64,000 bases of DNA from Janthinobacterium sp. TB1-E2 (GTDB lineage: Bacteria; Pseudomonadota; Gammaproteobacteria; Burkholderiales; Burkholderiaceae_D): the NCBI RefSeq assembly GCF_036885605.1, contig NZ_CP142523.1:4650001-4714000 (forward strand), read 5' to 3'. Below are positions 55,455 to 64,000 of the stretch, in pieces. The notes beneath the pieces are model-generated. The model saw nothing but the letters and a program-made list of their open reading frames with translations. It was not told where the DNA came from and did not search any database. Made by a program: the position numbers and the translations under genes. Position 1 is the stretch's first letter. Every line of letters begins with the position of its first letter.

Positions 55455-57572
55455 TTAAGCGGCTGGCGCTTCGTTGCCTTCAGCAGCTTTCATCGACAGT
55501 TTCAGACGGCCGCGGTCGTCCGTTTCCAGAACCTTGACGCGAACCAGCTGGCCTTCTTTCAGGTAGTCGGCCACGGCGTTGACGCGCTCGTTGGCGATCT
55601 GCGAGATGTGCAGCAAGCCGTCCTTGCCTGGCATGACTTGGACGATGGCGCCGAAGTCCAGCAGTTTCAGCACGGTGCCTTCGTAGGTCTTGCCCACTTC
55701 GACGGAAGCGGTCAGTTCTTCGATGCGGCGCTTGGCTTCCTGGCCGGCAGCAGCGTCAACGGAAGCGATGGTGACCACGCCTTCGTCGCTGATGTCGATC
55801 TGGGTGCCCGTCTCTTCGGTCAGCGCACGGATCACGGCGCCGCCCTTGCCGATCACGTCACGGATTTTTTCCGGGTTGATCTTGATGGTGATCAGACGCG
55901 GTGCGAAATCGGACAGTTCGGTTTTGACGTGCGGCATGGCTTTTTGCATTTCGCCCAGGATGTGCTCGCGGCCTTCCTTGGCTTGCGCCAGTGCCACTTG
56001 CATGATTTCCTTGGTGATGCCCATGATCTTGATGTCCATCTGCAGCGCCGTGATACCGTTGCGGGTACCGGCTACCTTGAAGTCCATGTCGCCCAGGTGA
56101 TCTTCGTCGCCCAGGATGTCGGACAGCACGGCAAACTTGCCGCCTTCCTTGATCAGGCCCATGGCGATACCGGCCACGTGTTCTTTCATCGGCACGCCGG
56201 CGTCCATCAGTGCCAGGCAGCCGCCGCAGACGGAAGCCATCGACGAGGAACCGTTCGATTCCGTGATTTCCGATACCAGACGCACCGAGTAGCTGAACTC
56301 TTCAGCTGCTGGCAGGGCGGCGATCAGCGCGCGCTTGGCCAGGCGGCCGTGGCCGATTTCGCGGCGCTTAGGCGTACCGACACGGCCCGTTTCGCCGGTG
56401 GCGAACGGAGGCATGTTGTAATGCAGCATGAACGAATCGGTGAACTCGCCCATCAGCGCATCGATCTTCTGGCTGTCGCGGGCGGTGCCCAAAGTTGCCA
56501 CGACCAGCGCTTGCGTTTCGCCGCGCGTGAACAGGGCCGAACCGTGGGTGCGTGGCAGCACGCTGGTGCGGATCGAGATCGGACGCACGGTGCGCGTGTC
56601 GCGGCCGTCGATGCGTGGCTCGCCGTCGAGGATTTGCGTACGCACGATTTTCGCTTCGATGTCGAACAGGATGTTGTTCACTTCAGCGCTGTCGATAGCC
56701 GCGCCGCCGGTGGCAGCCACTTCAGCCGACAGGTCGGCGATCACTTCCGACGTCGCCGCTTTCAGCTTGGCCGTACGCTCTTGCTTGTCCTTGGTTTGAT
56801 ACGCGTCATTGATCTTGGCGTTGGCGAAATGCGCGACGCGGGCGATCAGTGCTTCGTTTTTCGGCGCAGGCGCCCATTCGACTTCCGGCTTGCCGCCGTC
56901 ACGCACCAGGTCGTGAATCGCGTCGATGACGACTTTCATCTGGTCGTGGCCGAAGACCACGGCGCCCAGCATGATTTCTTCGGACAGCTGTTTCGCTTCC
57001 GATTCGACCATCAGCACGGCCGTTTCGGTACCGGCGACAACCAGGTCCATTTCCGACGTTTTCAGTTGCTGGACGGTCGGGTTCAGGATGTACTGGCCAT
57101 TCGCGTAACCGACGCGCGCGGCGCCGATAGGACCGTTGAAAGGCACGCCCGATACGCACAGGGCAGCCGATGCGCCGATCATGGCGGCGATGTCCGGATC
57201 GATTTCAGGGTTGACCGACAACACGTGAATGATGACTTGCACTTCATTCAGGTAGCCTTCCGGGAACAGCGGACGGATAGGACGGTCGATCAGACGGGAG
57301 GTCAGTGTTTCTTTTTCGGAAGGACGGCCTTCGCGCTTGAAAAAACCGCCCGGGATTTTACCGGCAGCATAGGTTTTCTCGACATAATCAACCGTCAAAG
57401 GGAAGAAATCCTGGCCTGGTTTGGCATCTTTGCGTGCCACTACCGTTGCCAGAACGACGGTATCTTCGATCGACACCAGCACTGCGCCGGATGCCTGACG
57501 TGCGATTTCGCCGGTTTCCAGGGTCACTTGATGTTGACCGTACTGGAAGGTTTTCGTAACTTTGTTAAACAT
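55455..57572 (-). CDS. pnp: Polynucleotide phosphorylase
   Basis: 705 residues: two RNase PH domains (about 10-230 and 310-550), a KH domain ([18 protein letters not shown]) and an S1 domain ([20 protein letters not shown]). It degrades RNA 3' to 5' with phosphate and is a degradosome component. It follows rpsO in the classic arrangement; the 220-bp leader holds a hairpin that may serve autoregulation. Confidence 0.97.
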   Translation of the reverse strand: MFNKVTKTFQYGQHQVTLETGEIARQASGAVLVSIEDTVVLATVVARKDAKPGQDFFPLTVDYVEKTYAAGKIPGGFFKREGRPSEKETLTSRLIDRPIRPLFPEGYLNEVQVIIHVLSVNPEIDPDIAAMIGASAALCVSGVPFNGPIGAARVGYANGQYILNPTVQQLKTSEMDLVVAGTETAVLMVESEAKQLSEEIMLGAVVFGHDQMKVVIDAIHDLVRDGGKPEVEWAPAPKNEALIARVAHFANAKINDAYQTKDKQERTAKLKAATSEVIADLSAEVAATGGAAIDSAEVNNILFDIEAKIVRTQILDGEPRIDGRDTRTVRPISIRTSVLPRTHGSALFTRGETQALVVATLGTARDSQKIDALMGEFTDSFMLHYNMPPFATGETGRVGTPKRREIGHGRLAKRALIAALPAAEEFSYSVRLVSEITESNGSSSMASVCGGCLALMDAGVPMKEHVAGIAMGLIKEGGKFAVLSDILGDEDHLGDMDFKVAGTRNGITALQMDIKIMGITKEIMQVALAQAKEGREHILGEMQKAMPHVKTELSDFAPRLITIKINPEKIRDVIGKGGAVIRALTEETGTQIDISDEGVVTIASVDAAAGQEAKRRIEELTASVEVGKTYEGTVLKLLDFGAIVQVMPGKDGLLHISQIANERVNAVADYLKEGQLVRVKVLETDDRGRLKLSMKAAEGNEAPAA

Positions 57573-57630
57573 GGGGTATCCCTTTTCTAATTGCCGACAG
57601 ATTTTCAGGGGCTGTCGTTCACCTCACCAC

Positions 57631-57656
57631 AGGCGGCGAAAACTTCGTTGCCGCCT
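57631..57656 (-). promoter_or_regulatory. Stem-loop in the pnp leader
   Basis: AGGCGGC and GCCGCCT form 7-bp arms around a 12-base loop about 60 bases before the pnp start. By analogy with the E. coli pnp leader, cleaved by RNase III and used by PNPase to repress itself, this may be a regulatory structure. The analogy is inferred from position. Confidence 0.45.
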
Positions 57657-57733
57657 TTACTACTTTACTTTTAAAACATGATATCGGTAGAGAATACTGT
57701 ACTTCTCGACATAAATCCGGAATTCAAATGACA

Positions 57734-57767
57734 AAATGCCCGCGTCAGCGAACTGGCGCAGGCATTT
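57734..57767 (-). terminator. Terminator-like hairpin between rpsO and pnp
   Basis: AAATGCC and GGCATTT pair outside a stem capped by CAG-TTCG-CTG on the minus strand, followed by TTTGTCATTT. It lies 25 bases after rpsO and probably ends most rpsO transcripts while allowing some read-through. Confidence 0.75.
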
Positions 57768-57792
57768 CTGTATAAACCTTGTACGGCAAAAA

Positions 57793-58062
57793 TTACTTGC
57801 GCAGACCAAGTTTAGCGATCAGGTCGCGATAACGGGTAGCGTCTTTAGCCTTCAGGTAGGACAACAGGCTCTTACGACGGTTGACCATCATGATCAGGCC
57901 GCGGCGGGAGTGGTGATCTTTCGAGTGGGCTTTGAAGTGGCCGTTCAGTTCGTTGATGCGAGCTGTCAGCAGTGCAACTTGCACTTCAGGGGAGCCGGTG
58001 TCGTTTTGACCACGTGCGTTGTCCGCGATGATAGCGGCTTTGTTGATGTTTTCTACTGTCAT
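57793..58062 (-). CDS. rpsO: 30S ribosomal protein S15
   Basis: 89 residues, the normal length. The signature [39 protein letters not shown] (read in pieces) and [13 protein letters not shown] bind 16S rRNA. Start MTVENINK matches the family; an earlier in-frame ATG is not used. Confidence 0.98.
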   Translation of the reverse strand: MTVENINKAAIIADNARGQNDTGSPEVQVALLTARINELNGHFKAHSKDHHSRRGLIMMVNRRKSLLSYLKAKDATRYRDLIAKLGLRK

Positions 58063-58247
58063 GATAAACCTTTCACATGCGGTGCACAGAGTCTGAACCC
58101 TATCCACCGTGAACTACGATTATTAAAATACTGGCCTATGCTTCCAACCAGACGCGCAAGTATATCGGAAAAATGCCCGCCTGTATCCTGCCGTGCGCGC
58201 TTTTCTCGGTGCATGATAGGGTTTTCCTGCATTTCAGGAGGTCAAAC

Positions 58248-58745
58248 ATGAAAAAACTGCTCAAATCAGCAACACCGCTGCTGTTTGCCGCGCTGGCCGG
58301 CTGCGCCAGCTGGAACGTCCCGCCGCCCCAGCCGGGCGAGCCGCGCGCCGCCGTGGAAGCGCGCCTGGGCCGGCCAACGAATATCTACCAGCTACCCACG
58401 GGTCCCGAACTCGAATACGCGACGGGACCGTACGGCCAGTACACGTATATGGCCCGTTTCGGCCCCGACGACAGGTTGATTTCCTACGAGCAAGTGCTCG
58501 ACACGCCAGGCTTTGCCCGCATCAAGGTGGGCGTGTCGACTCAGCAAGACGTGCTGCACACCTTGGGCCGCCCGACGGAAACCTCGTATCTGTCGCTGCC
58601 GAAACTGCACGTCTGGTCCTACCGCTACAAGGAATCGGGCGTGTGGGATTCCATGATGCACGTGCACTTCGACCACGACGGCATCGTGCGCATGATGATG
58701 AACGGGCCCGATCCAGCCAAGGAAGAGCGGCGGTTTTTCTGGTAG
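58248..58745 (+). CDS. Lipoprotein with BamE/SmpA-like repeats
   Basis: 165 residues. The signal peptide ends LAGC (Cys19 region), and AGGAGG sits six bases before the ATG. Two small alpha/beta units follow, each starting with a RLGRPTNIYQ-like helix-turn (EARLGRPTN and LHTLGRPTE), the pattern of BamE/SmpA-like lipoproteins. It may be an outer-membrane assembly accessory, but it is not an obvious BamE orthologue. Divergent from rpsO, convergent with leuA. Confidence 0.75.
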   Translation: MKKLLKSATPLLFAALAGCASWNVPPPQPGEPRAAVEARLGRPTNIYQLPTGPELEYATGPYGQYTYMARFGPDDRLISYEQVLDTPGFARIKVGVSTQQDVLHTLGRPTETSYLSLPKLHVWSYRYKESGVWDSMMHVHFDHDGIVRMMMNGPDPAKEERRFFW

Positions 58746-58756
58746 TTAGCGCCCCC

Positions 58757-60301
58757 TCACGGTTGCGGGTCGATGCGCTCGTCTTTCGCATGCAGTTTGT
58801 TTAAGGCCGACAAATACGCCTTGGCCGACGCGACGATGATGTCCGGATCGGCGCCCACGCCGTTGACGATGCGCCCGTCGCGCGACAGGCGCATCGTGAC
58901 TTCACCCTGCGACTGCGTGCCCGTGCTGATGGCATTGACGGAGAACAGGACCAGCTCGGCGCCGCTGGCGGCCGCGCTTTCGATGGCGTTGACGGTCGCG
59001 TCGACGGGGCCATCGCCCTGCCCTTCGCAGCTGCGCTGCTCACCGCCGACGAGAAACTCCACGCGCGCATGGGGCACGGCGCCCGTCGTCGACTGCTGCG
59101 TCAGCGCAACAAAACGGTAGTGCTCACTCTCCTGCGCCTGCTGCTCCTCGCTGACGAGGGCCATGATGTCTTCGTCGAAAATCTCGGATTTCCTGTCGGC
59201 CAGTTCCTTGAAGCGCAGGAAGGCCGCGTTGACTTCCGCTTCCGATTCCAGAGAAATGCCCAGCTCCTGCAGCCGCTGCTTGAAGGCATTGCGCCCCGAC
59301 AGTTTGCCGAGCACGATCTTGTTGGCCGTCCAGCCCACGTCTTCGGCGCGCATGATTTCATACGTCTCGCGCGCTTTCAAGATGCCGTCCTGGTGGATGC
59401 CGGACGCGTGCGCAAAAGCGTTCGCGCCGACGACGGCCTTGTTCGGCTGCACGGCAAAGCCCGTGATCTGCGACACCATTTTGGACGCCGCCACGATCTG
59501 CGTCGTATCGATGCCCACCGTCAGGTTGTAATAGGCGGCGCGCGTGCGCAGCGCCATCACCACTTCTTCCAGCGCCGTATTGCCGGCCCGCTCGCCAAGA
59601 CCATTGACCGTGCACTCGATCTGCCGCGCGCCGCCTATCATGACGCCGGCCAGCGAGTTGGCCACAGCCAGGCCCAGGTCGTTATGGCAATGGACGGACC
59701 AGATGGCCTTGTCGGAGTTCGGTATGCGTTCGCGCAAGCGCTTGATGGTCGCGCCGAAGATTTCGGGCACAGCGTAGCCGACCGTGTCGGGAAAATTGAT
59801 GGTGGTGGCGCCCTCGGCGATCACGCCCTCGAGCACACGGCAAAGGAAATCTTCGTCGGAGCGGCTGCCGTCTTCGGGGCTGAATTCGATGTCGTCAGTG
59901 AACTGGCGCGCAAAGCGCACGGCATTTTGCGCCTGCGTCAGCACTTGCTCTGGCGTCATGCGCAGCTTCATCTGCATGTGCAGGGGCGACGTGGCGATAA
60001 AGGTGTGGATGCGCTTGCGCTCGGCTGGCGCCAGCGCCTCGGCGGCGCGGGCGATGTCGCGGTCGTTGGCACGCGACAGCGAGCAGATGGTGGACTCGCG
60101 CACGGCGCCGGCAATCGCCCGTATCGACTCGAAGTCGCCCTGCGAGGCGGCGGCGAAGCCCGCCTCGATCACATCGACCTTCATGCGCTCGAGCTGCTTG
60201 GCGATGCGCAGCTTTTCCTCGCGCGTCATGGAGGCGCCCGGCGATTGCTCGCCGTCGCGCAAGGTGGTGTCAAAAATGATGAGTCGGTTGCTGGTGGTCA
60301 T
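58757..60301 (-). CDS. leuA: 2-isopropylmalate synthase
   Basis: 514 residues, full length with the C-terminal leucine-sensing domain. It condenses acetyl-CoA with 2-oxoisovalerate, the first committed step of leucine synthesis. Signatures: [28 protein letters not shown] (metal-binding histidines) and [15 protein letters not shown]. 48 bp after pssA, probably the same operon. Confidence 0.97.
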   Translation of the reverse strand: MTTSNRLIIFDTTLRDGEQSPGASMTREEKLRIAKQLERMKVDVIEAGFAAASQGDFESIRAIAGAVRESTICSLSRANDRDIARAAEALAPAERKRIHTFIATSPLHMQMKLRMTPEQVLTQAQNAVRFARQFTDDIEFSPEDGSRSDEDFLCRVLEGVIAEGATTINFPDTVGYAVPEIFGATIKRLRERIPNSDKAIWSVHCHNDLGLAVANSLAGVMIGGARQIECTVNGLGERAGNTALEEVVMALRTRAAYYNLTVGIDTTQIVAASKMVSQITGFAVQPNKAVVGANAFAHASGIHQDGILKARETYEIMRAEDVGWTANKIVLGKLSGRNAFKQRLQELGISLESEAEVNAAFLRFKELADRKSEIFDEDIMALVSEEQQAQESEHYRFVALTQQSTTGAVPHARVEFLVGGEQRSCEGQGDGPVDATVNAIESAAASGAELVLFSVNAISTGTQSQGEVTMRLSRDGRIVNGVGADPDIIVASAKAYLSALNKLHAKDERIDPQP

Positions 60302-60349
60302 GGCTGCTCCTGGCTGGCTGAAGACTGGCGACGCTACCGACTCGCCGCA

Positions 60350-61201
60350 TTAATGCTCGGGGTCGGTCTGGATGATGCTGACGGGCTTGCCCTTCGCCAT
60401 GCGCCAGAAAAACACGGCGTAGCCGGACAGGCCATACACGACGAAAATCGGGAACAGCACCTTCGGCGGATCGATGGAAATGAGCGCGAAGAACAATGCC
60501 AGCAGGAATACCACGATAAAAGGCACGGACTTGCGGAAATTCACATCCTTGAAACTGTAGAACGGCACGTTGGTGACCATGGTCAGGCCGGAAAACAGGG
60601 CGATCGTCCACGATACCCAGGCCAGCTGGTTGCCGGCAAATTCCAGGTCGTTCATCAGCAGGATGAAGCCGGCCACCATGGCCGCCGCCGCCGGGCTGGG
60701 CAAGCCCTGGAAGAAGCGTTTGTCGACCACGGCGATATTCGTGTTGAAACGGGCCAGGCGCAAGGCGGCACCGGCGCAATACACGAAGGCGGCCAGCCAG
60801 CCCAGTTTGCCCATGCCGCGCAGCGACCATTCGTAGATCACCAGCGCCGGCGCGGCGCCAAACGACACCATGTCCGACAGGCTGTCGTACTGGGCGCCGA
60901 ATTCGCTCTGCGTATTTGTCAGGCGGGCGATGCGGCCATCGAGGCCGTCGAGGATCATGGCGATGAAGATGGCCCAGGCCGCGTGCTCGAATTTCTGGTT
61001 CATGGCCATGACGATGGCGTAAAAGCCGCAAAACAGGGCTGCCGTCGTGAAGGCATTCGGCAACAGATAGATGCCGCGGCGGCGCAAGGTTTTCTTGCCA
61101 GTGCCATCGCTCACCGGCTGGCGCGCGAATTTGCTGAAGCGGGACGCTTTGGATACTGCGGGAGTGCCGTTCTTGCCTCTACGACGGGGGAAGTTTGCCA
61201 T
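60350..61201 (-). CDS. pssA: CDP-diacylglycerol-serine O-phosphatidyltransferase
   Basis: 283 residues, about eight helices. The CDP-alcohol phosphotransferase motif DGRIARLTNTQSEFGAQYD then SLSD is complete (DGxxAR-x8-Gx3Dx3D). It makes phosphatidylserine. Start at 61201 gives the basic cytoplasmic N-terminus (MANFPRRRGKNG). The pssA-leuA order is common in related betaproteobacteria. Confidence 0.95.
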   Translation of the reverse strand: MANFPRRRGKNGTPAVSKASRFSKFARQPVSDGTGKKTLRRRGIYLLPNAFTTAALFCGFYAIVMAMNQKFEHAAWAIFIAMILDGLDGRIARLTNTQSEFGAQYDSLSDMVSFGAAPALVIYEWSLRGMGKLGWLAAFVYCAGAALRLARFNTNIAVVDKRFFQGLPSPAAAAMVAGFILLMNDLEFAGNQLAWVSWTIALFSGLTMVTNVPFYSFKDVNFRKSVPFIVVFLLALFFALISIDPPKVLFPIFVVYGLSGYAVFFWRMAKGKPVSIIQTDPEH

Positions 61202-61358
61202 GTTGTTCCATATCTTGTGTACTGCGGGGGAATCGGTGCCAGATGGCAGGCGCATGACTGTCACGGCATGCACCCGCCGGTGTTGTCATTATAGAGGAGC
61301 CACCGCCAAAGAAAAGCGCGGCGGCGTCAAGCTGGCAATATTGATCCCTGTTCAAGCC

Positions 61359-62114
61359 TTATTTGAACTTGACCTTGGCCACCAGACCCATGTTCAGGGT
61401 CGTTTCGCCCGGCTCGAAGCTCGGTTCGGCCACCTGGTTGCCGCCATAGCCCATGGCATCGGCACTCATGGCGCGCGCGCCGGCCACGTTGGCGCGCTGC
61501 GCGTAGTTGCCCGAACCTTCGAAATCGATGGTATCGACCACGGCGTCACTGACATTGCGGCCCATGGCGCCGGCGATGGCGGCCACGCGCTCGTTGAGGT
61601 TCTTGTAGGCGGCGGCAATGCGCTGGTCGTCGAGCTTGCGGATGGTGGCGGGCGCCAGGCCGAAGTTCAGGCGGTTCAGGGTCAGCACGCCTTGCGCAGC
61701 CGACACGGTTTTCGGCAAGGCGGCCAGGTTGGTCGTCGTTACCTGCAGATACTGGCCTACTCGCCAGCCGGTCGGCACTCTGGGTTTGGCGGCGACACCA
61801 GGCGGCAATGGCGCCGTTTCAGGATACACGGCATACGTGTAATAGCCCTGGGTTTTCAGCACGGCTTGCGGATCGGCTTTCTTGACGATGGCCGCGCCCT
61901 GGTTCATCTTCTGGTTCACGCGCGAGGCGGCGGCGGCCTTGTCCTTGTCCTGCTCTTCGACGGCCAGGGTAACGGTCACCTGATCGTTCGCATGCACCAC
62001 TTCGCCGTTGGCGGGCACCACGACGAGAGTGCCGGAGGTGGGCAAGGTCTGGGCTTGTGCGCTCAGGGCAACGGTAGCGGCGGCGGCAGCCAGCAGTGAT
62101 TTCATGACGGTCAT
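61359..62114 (-). CDS. Exported SIMPL domain protein, copy 1
   Basis: 251 residues. A signal peptide (to AQAQ, about residue 22) is followed by a SIMPL (DUF541) domain: GTLVVVPANGEVVHANDQV, LAVEEQDKDKAAAASRVNQKMN and YYTYAVYPE. The family is of uncertain function; some bacterial members are periplasmic stress proteins. GGAG lies six bases before the ATG. It is a tandem duplicate of the gene at 62216. Confidence 0.85.
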   Translation of the reverse strand: MTVMKSLLAAAAATVALSAQAQTLPTSGTLVVVPANGEVVHANDQVTVTLAVEEQDKDKAAAASRVNQKMNQGAAIVKKADPQAVLKTQGYYTYAVYPETAPLPPGVAAKPRVPTGWRVGQYLQVTTTNLAALPKTVSAAQGVLTLNRLNFGLAPATIRKLDDQRIAAAYKNLNERVAAIAGAMGRNVSDAVVDTIDFEGSGNYAQRANVAGARAMSADAMGYGGNQVAEPSFEPGETTLNMGLVAKVKFK

Positions 62115-62149
62115 GGGGTTCTCCTGGAAAATATGGGGGCAAAAACGAC

Positions 62150-62170
62150 CATGGGGCCAACAGCCCCATG
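62150..62170 (-). terminator. Hairpin between the two SIMPL genes
   Basis: CATGGGGC and GCCCCATG pair around CAACA, followed on the minus strand by GTCGTTTTT. It may terminate or attenuate transcripts of the upstream copy before the second copy. Confidence 0.65.
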
Positions 62171-62215
62171 ATTTTTAAAACAGTCTAACGCGAAAATGTT
62201 TCCGCGCTAACGCGC

Positions 62216-62971
62216 TTACTTGAACTTGACCTTGCCGACGACGCGCATATCGAGCGTCGTTTCGCCCGGCTCGAAGCTCGGTTCGGCGACGGCACTGTCT
62301 TCGCTCATTTTGGCGCTGCGCATCATCATCGGTGCGGCGGCAGAGCGGTTTTCCGTGACGTAATTGCCCGAACCTTCGAAGTCCACCGTATCGAGCACGG
62401 CGTCGGAAACGTTGCGGCCCATGGCCTTGGCGATGGCGGCCACGCGCTCATTCAGGTTTTTATAGGTGGCGGCGATGCGCTGGTCGTCCAGCAAACGGAT
62501 GGTTTCCGGCTTCAGACCGAAATTCAAGCCATTCAGGGTCAGCACGCCTTGCGCCGCCGACACGGTCTTTGGCAGCGACGCCAGATTGGCCGTCGTCACT
62601 TCCAGGTACTGGCCAACACGCCATGCCGTTGGCAAACGCGGCTTGGCGACGGCGCCAGCCGGCAATGGGCGCTCTTCCGGATACACGGGATAGGTGTAGT
62701 AGCCATACGATTTCAGTGCCGCCGACGGGTCGGCCTGCTTGACGATGGCGATACCCTTGTTCATCTTCTGATTGACACGCGACGCGGCCGCGGCTTTATC
62801 CTTGTCCTGTTCTTCGACGGCCAGGGTAGCGACCACCTGGTCATTGACATGCTTGACTTCGCCAAACGCGGGGACGACCACCAGAGTGCCGGAAGTCGGC
62901 AGGGATTGCGCTTGCGCGCTCAGGGCAACGGTGGCTGCGGCGGCAACAAGGACGGATTTCATCACGGTCAT
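62216..62971 (-). CDS. Exported SIMPL domain protein, copy 2
   Basis: 251 residues, the same length as copy 1. By eye, 16 of the first about 100 residues differ, so the pair is a fairly recent tandem duplication. The same segments are recognised: GTLVVVPAFGEVKHVNDQV and LAVEEQDKDKAAAASRVNQKMN. The C-terminal insert (VTENRSAAAPMMMRSAKMSED) is Met-rich and differs from copy 1. GGAG lies seven bases upstream of the ATG. Confidence 0.85.
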   Translation of the reverse strand: MTVMKSVLVAAAATVALSAQAQSLPTSGTLVVVPAFGEVKHVNDQVVATLAVEEQDKDKAAAASRVNQKMNKGIAIVKQADPSAALKSYGYYTYPVYPEERPLPAGAVAKPRLPTAWRVGQYLEVTTANLASLPKTVSAAQGVLTLNGLNFGLKPETIRLLDDQRIAATYKNLNERVAAIAKAMGRNVSDAVLDTVDFEGSGNYVTENRSAAAPMMMRSAKMSEDSAVAEPSFEPGETTLDMRVVGKVKFK

Positions 62972-63188
62972 GGGGGTACTCCTAGGTAGTTAATGTGGCT
63001 GACAGCCAGCGAACGGGGCGCTTTTGGCACCCCTTTCGCTTGAGAAACTTGTCAAACTGTGTAGATTCTAACGCCTCATTCATTCCCGTGGCGCAAATTA
63101 ACAAATCGTCACAAAATGCGCTTGCCAGTCACATCTGCTCACATTTCAATACACTGCCATTGAAAAAAACAATGTTATTAATGACTTA

Positions 63189-64000
63189 TCAGTGGCCGAC
63201 CACCGCGCCGCCGCTGCGCCGGCCCGGCTTGAAACTGTGACGGTGCGCGCGCCAGGCAATGGTCAATGCCACCATCAGCAAGGCCAGCATGGCCCACGGG
63301 AACGAAGCCGCACCATAGCCGTCGAGCAGCAAGCCGCCCGCCAGGCCGCCGCCCGCGATGGCCACGTTCCAGATGGTCGCCACCATGGCTTGCGCCACAT
63401 CCATGCCGTCGCCGGCCGCGTCCGCCGATGCCGTCTGCAGCAAGGTGCCGGCGCCGCCAAAGGTGACGCCCCAGATGGCCATGCTGACATAGATGACGAT
63501 GGGGGAGTCCATCGCCAGGCCCAGCGCCACCATCACGAGAGCCAAGGCGGCGATGCAGCCCAGCACGAGCGGACGCAGCCAGCGGTCGATCAGCTGGCTG
63601 ACCAGCCAGATGCCGGCCAAGGAACCCACGCCATACACAAGCAGCACCAGATCGACGCGGGGACGCAAGCCGGACGGCGCCAGGAACGGCGCGATGTAGG
63701 TATACAGAATGTTATGCGCCAGCATCCAGGCGACGATCACCGCCAGAATCGGCCGCACGCCCGGCGTCATGAATACCTGGCGGATCGACAGGCGCTCGCC
63801 ATTCTTTTGCCCAGGATAATCGGGCACGGCCAGCAGCACCCACGCGACCAGCACCACAGCCAGCCCCGACATGATGCCGAAGATGCTGCGCCAGCCCAGC
63901 ACGCCGCCCATCAGGGTGCCCAGCGGCACGCCCAGGGACAGGGCCAGCGGCGTGCCGATCATGGCAATGGCCATCGCCCTGCCCTGCTGTTCGACGGACA
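63189..64000 (-). CDS. MFS transporter, DHA1 family (C-terminal part, runs off window)
   Basis: About 270 residues are visible; the start lies beyond 64000. The open frame begins SVEQQGRAMAIAMIGTPLALS at the window edge and contains about eight helices, including GVPLGTLMGGVLGWRSIFG, a DHA1 feature (motif C region). Substrate unknown. The gene ends with a basic tail, RAHRHSFKPGRRSGG. Confidence 0.85.
   Translation of the reverse strand, partial: SVEQQGRAMAIAMIGTPLALSLGVPLGTLMGGVLGWRSIFGIMSGLAVVLVAWVLLAVPDYPGQKNGERLSIRQVFMTPGVRPILAVIVAWMLAHNILYTYIAPFLAPSGLRPRVDLVLLVYGVGSLAGIWLVSQLIDRWLRPLVLGCIAALALVMVALGLAMDSPIVIYVSMAIWGVTFGGAGTLLQTASADAAGDGMDVAQAMVATIWNVAIAGGGLAGGLLLDGYGAASFPWAMLALLMVALTIAWRAHRHSFKPGRRSGGAVVGH

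Noticed and set aside
1..64000. CRISPR arrays, insertion sequences, prophage or toxin-antitoxin genes
   Set aside because: No spaced direct repeats, transposase, integrase or phage structural proteins were seen in any frame.

Overview
The window looks like chromosome of an Oxalobacteraceae betaproteobacterium, most likely Janthinobacterium or a close relative. The basis is high GC, the order tpiA-secG-tRNA-Leu(GAG)-nuoA..N followed by a DUF2818 gene (typical of Burkholderiales), the pairs rpsO-pnp and pssA-leuA, a PEP-CTERM protein and many LysR/MFS pairs. The assignment is by gene order and protein style, not by a search. No phage, insertion sequence, plasmid function or CRISPR array was seen. 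Genes run off both ends (an MFS transporter at each edge).

Layout. Positions 1-16900 are accessory: DHA1-type MFS exporters with LysR regulators, a DMT exporter opposite an Lrp/AsnC regulator, a Tat-exported alpha/beta hydrolase, a lipoprotein hydrolase, a cysteine-less glutaredoxin-like protein, a PAS-GGDEF-EAL protein with a degenerate GGDEF, and a LysR / pirin / DoxX cluster. Positions 16900-23400 hold phoX behind a four-repeat Pho box array, ribA behind two terminator-like hairpins, a serine protease overlapping a membrane FHA protein, and a PEP-CTERM protein. Positions 23800-29900 hold a TetR-MFS pair with two palindromic operators, a PQQ-type sugar dehydrogenase and a large PKD-like lipoprotein.

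Positions 29975-49140 are core metabolism on the minus strand: Nudix hydrolase, an HExxH protein, ispD and ispF in one run; then, read from the far end, tpiA, secG, tRNA-Leu and the complete 14-gene nuo operon (nuoA to nuoN) plus DUF2818, closed by a perfect terminator. Positions 49200-55300 hold a quinone oxidoreductase, a Sel1-repeat protein, a DUF2807 protein, a small exported protein behind nested palindromes, a chemoreceptor whose sensor domain carries the amino-acid-binding dCache motif, and two unknown proteins. Positions 55400-64000 hold pnp, rpsO, a BamE-like lipoprotein, leuA, pssA, two tandem SIMPL-domain proteins and a truncated MFS gene.

Most notable signals: the tandem Pho boxes with a correctly spaced -10 before phoX; two intrinsic terminators just before ribA; an amino-acid chemoreceptor whose start codon lies in a 12-bp inverted repeat; nested palindromes over a promoter at 52032-52091; the protease-FHA gene pair; TetR operators flanking a promoter; and the inactive GGDEF and cysteine-less glutaredoxin folds. 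I did not find a clearly new multi-gene defence or secretion system.
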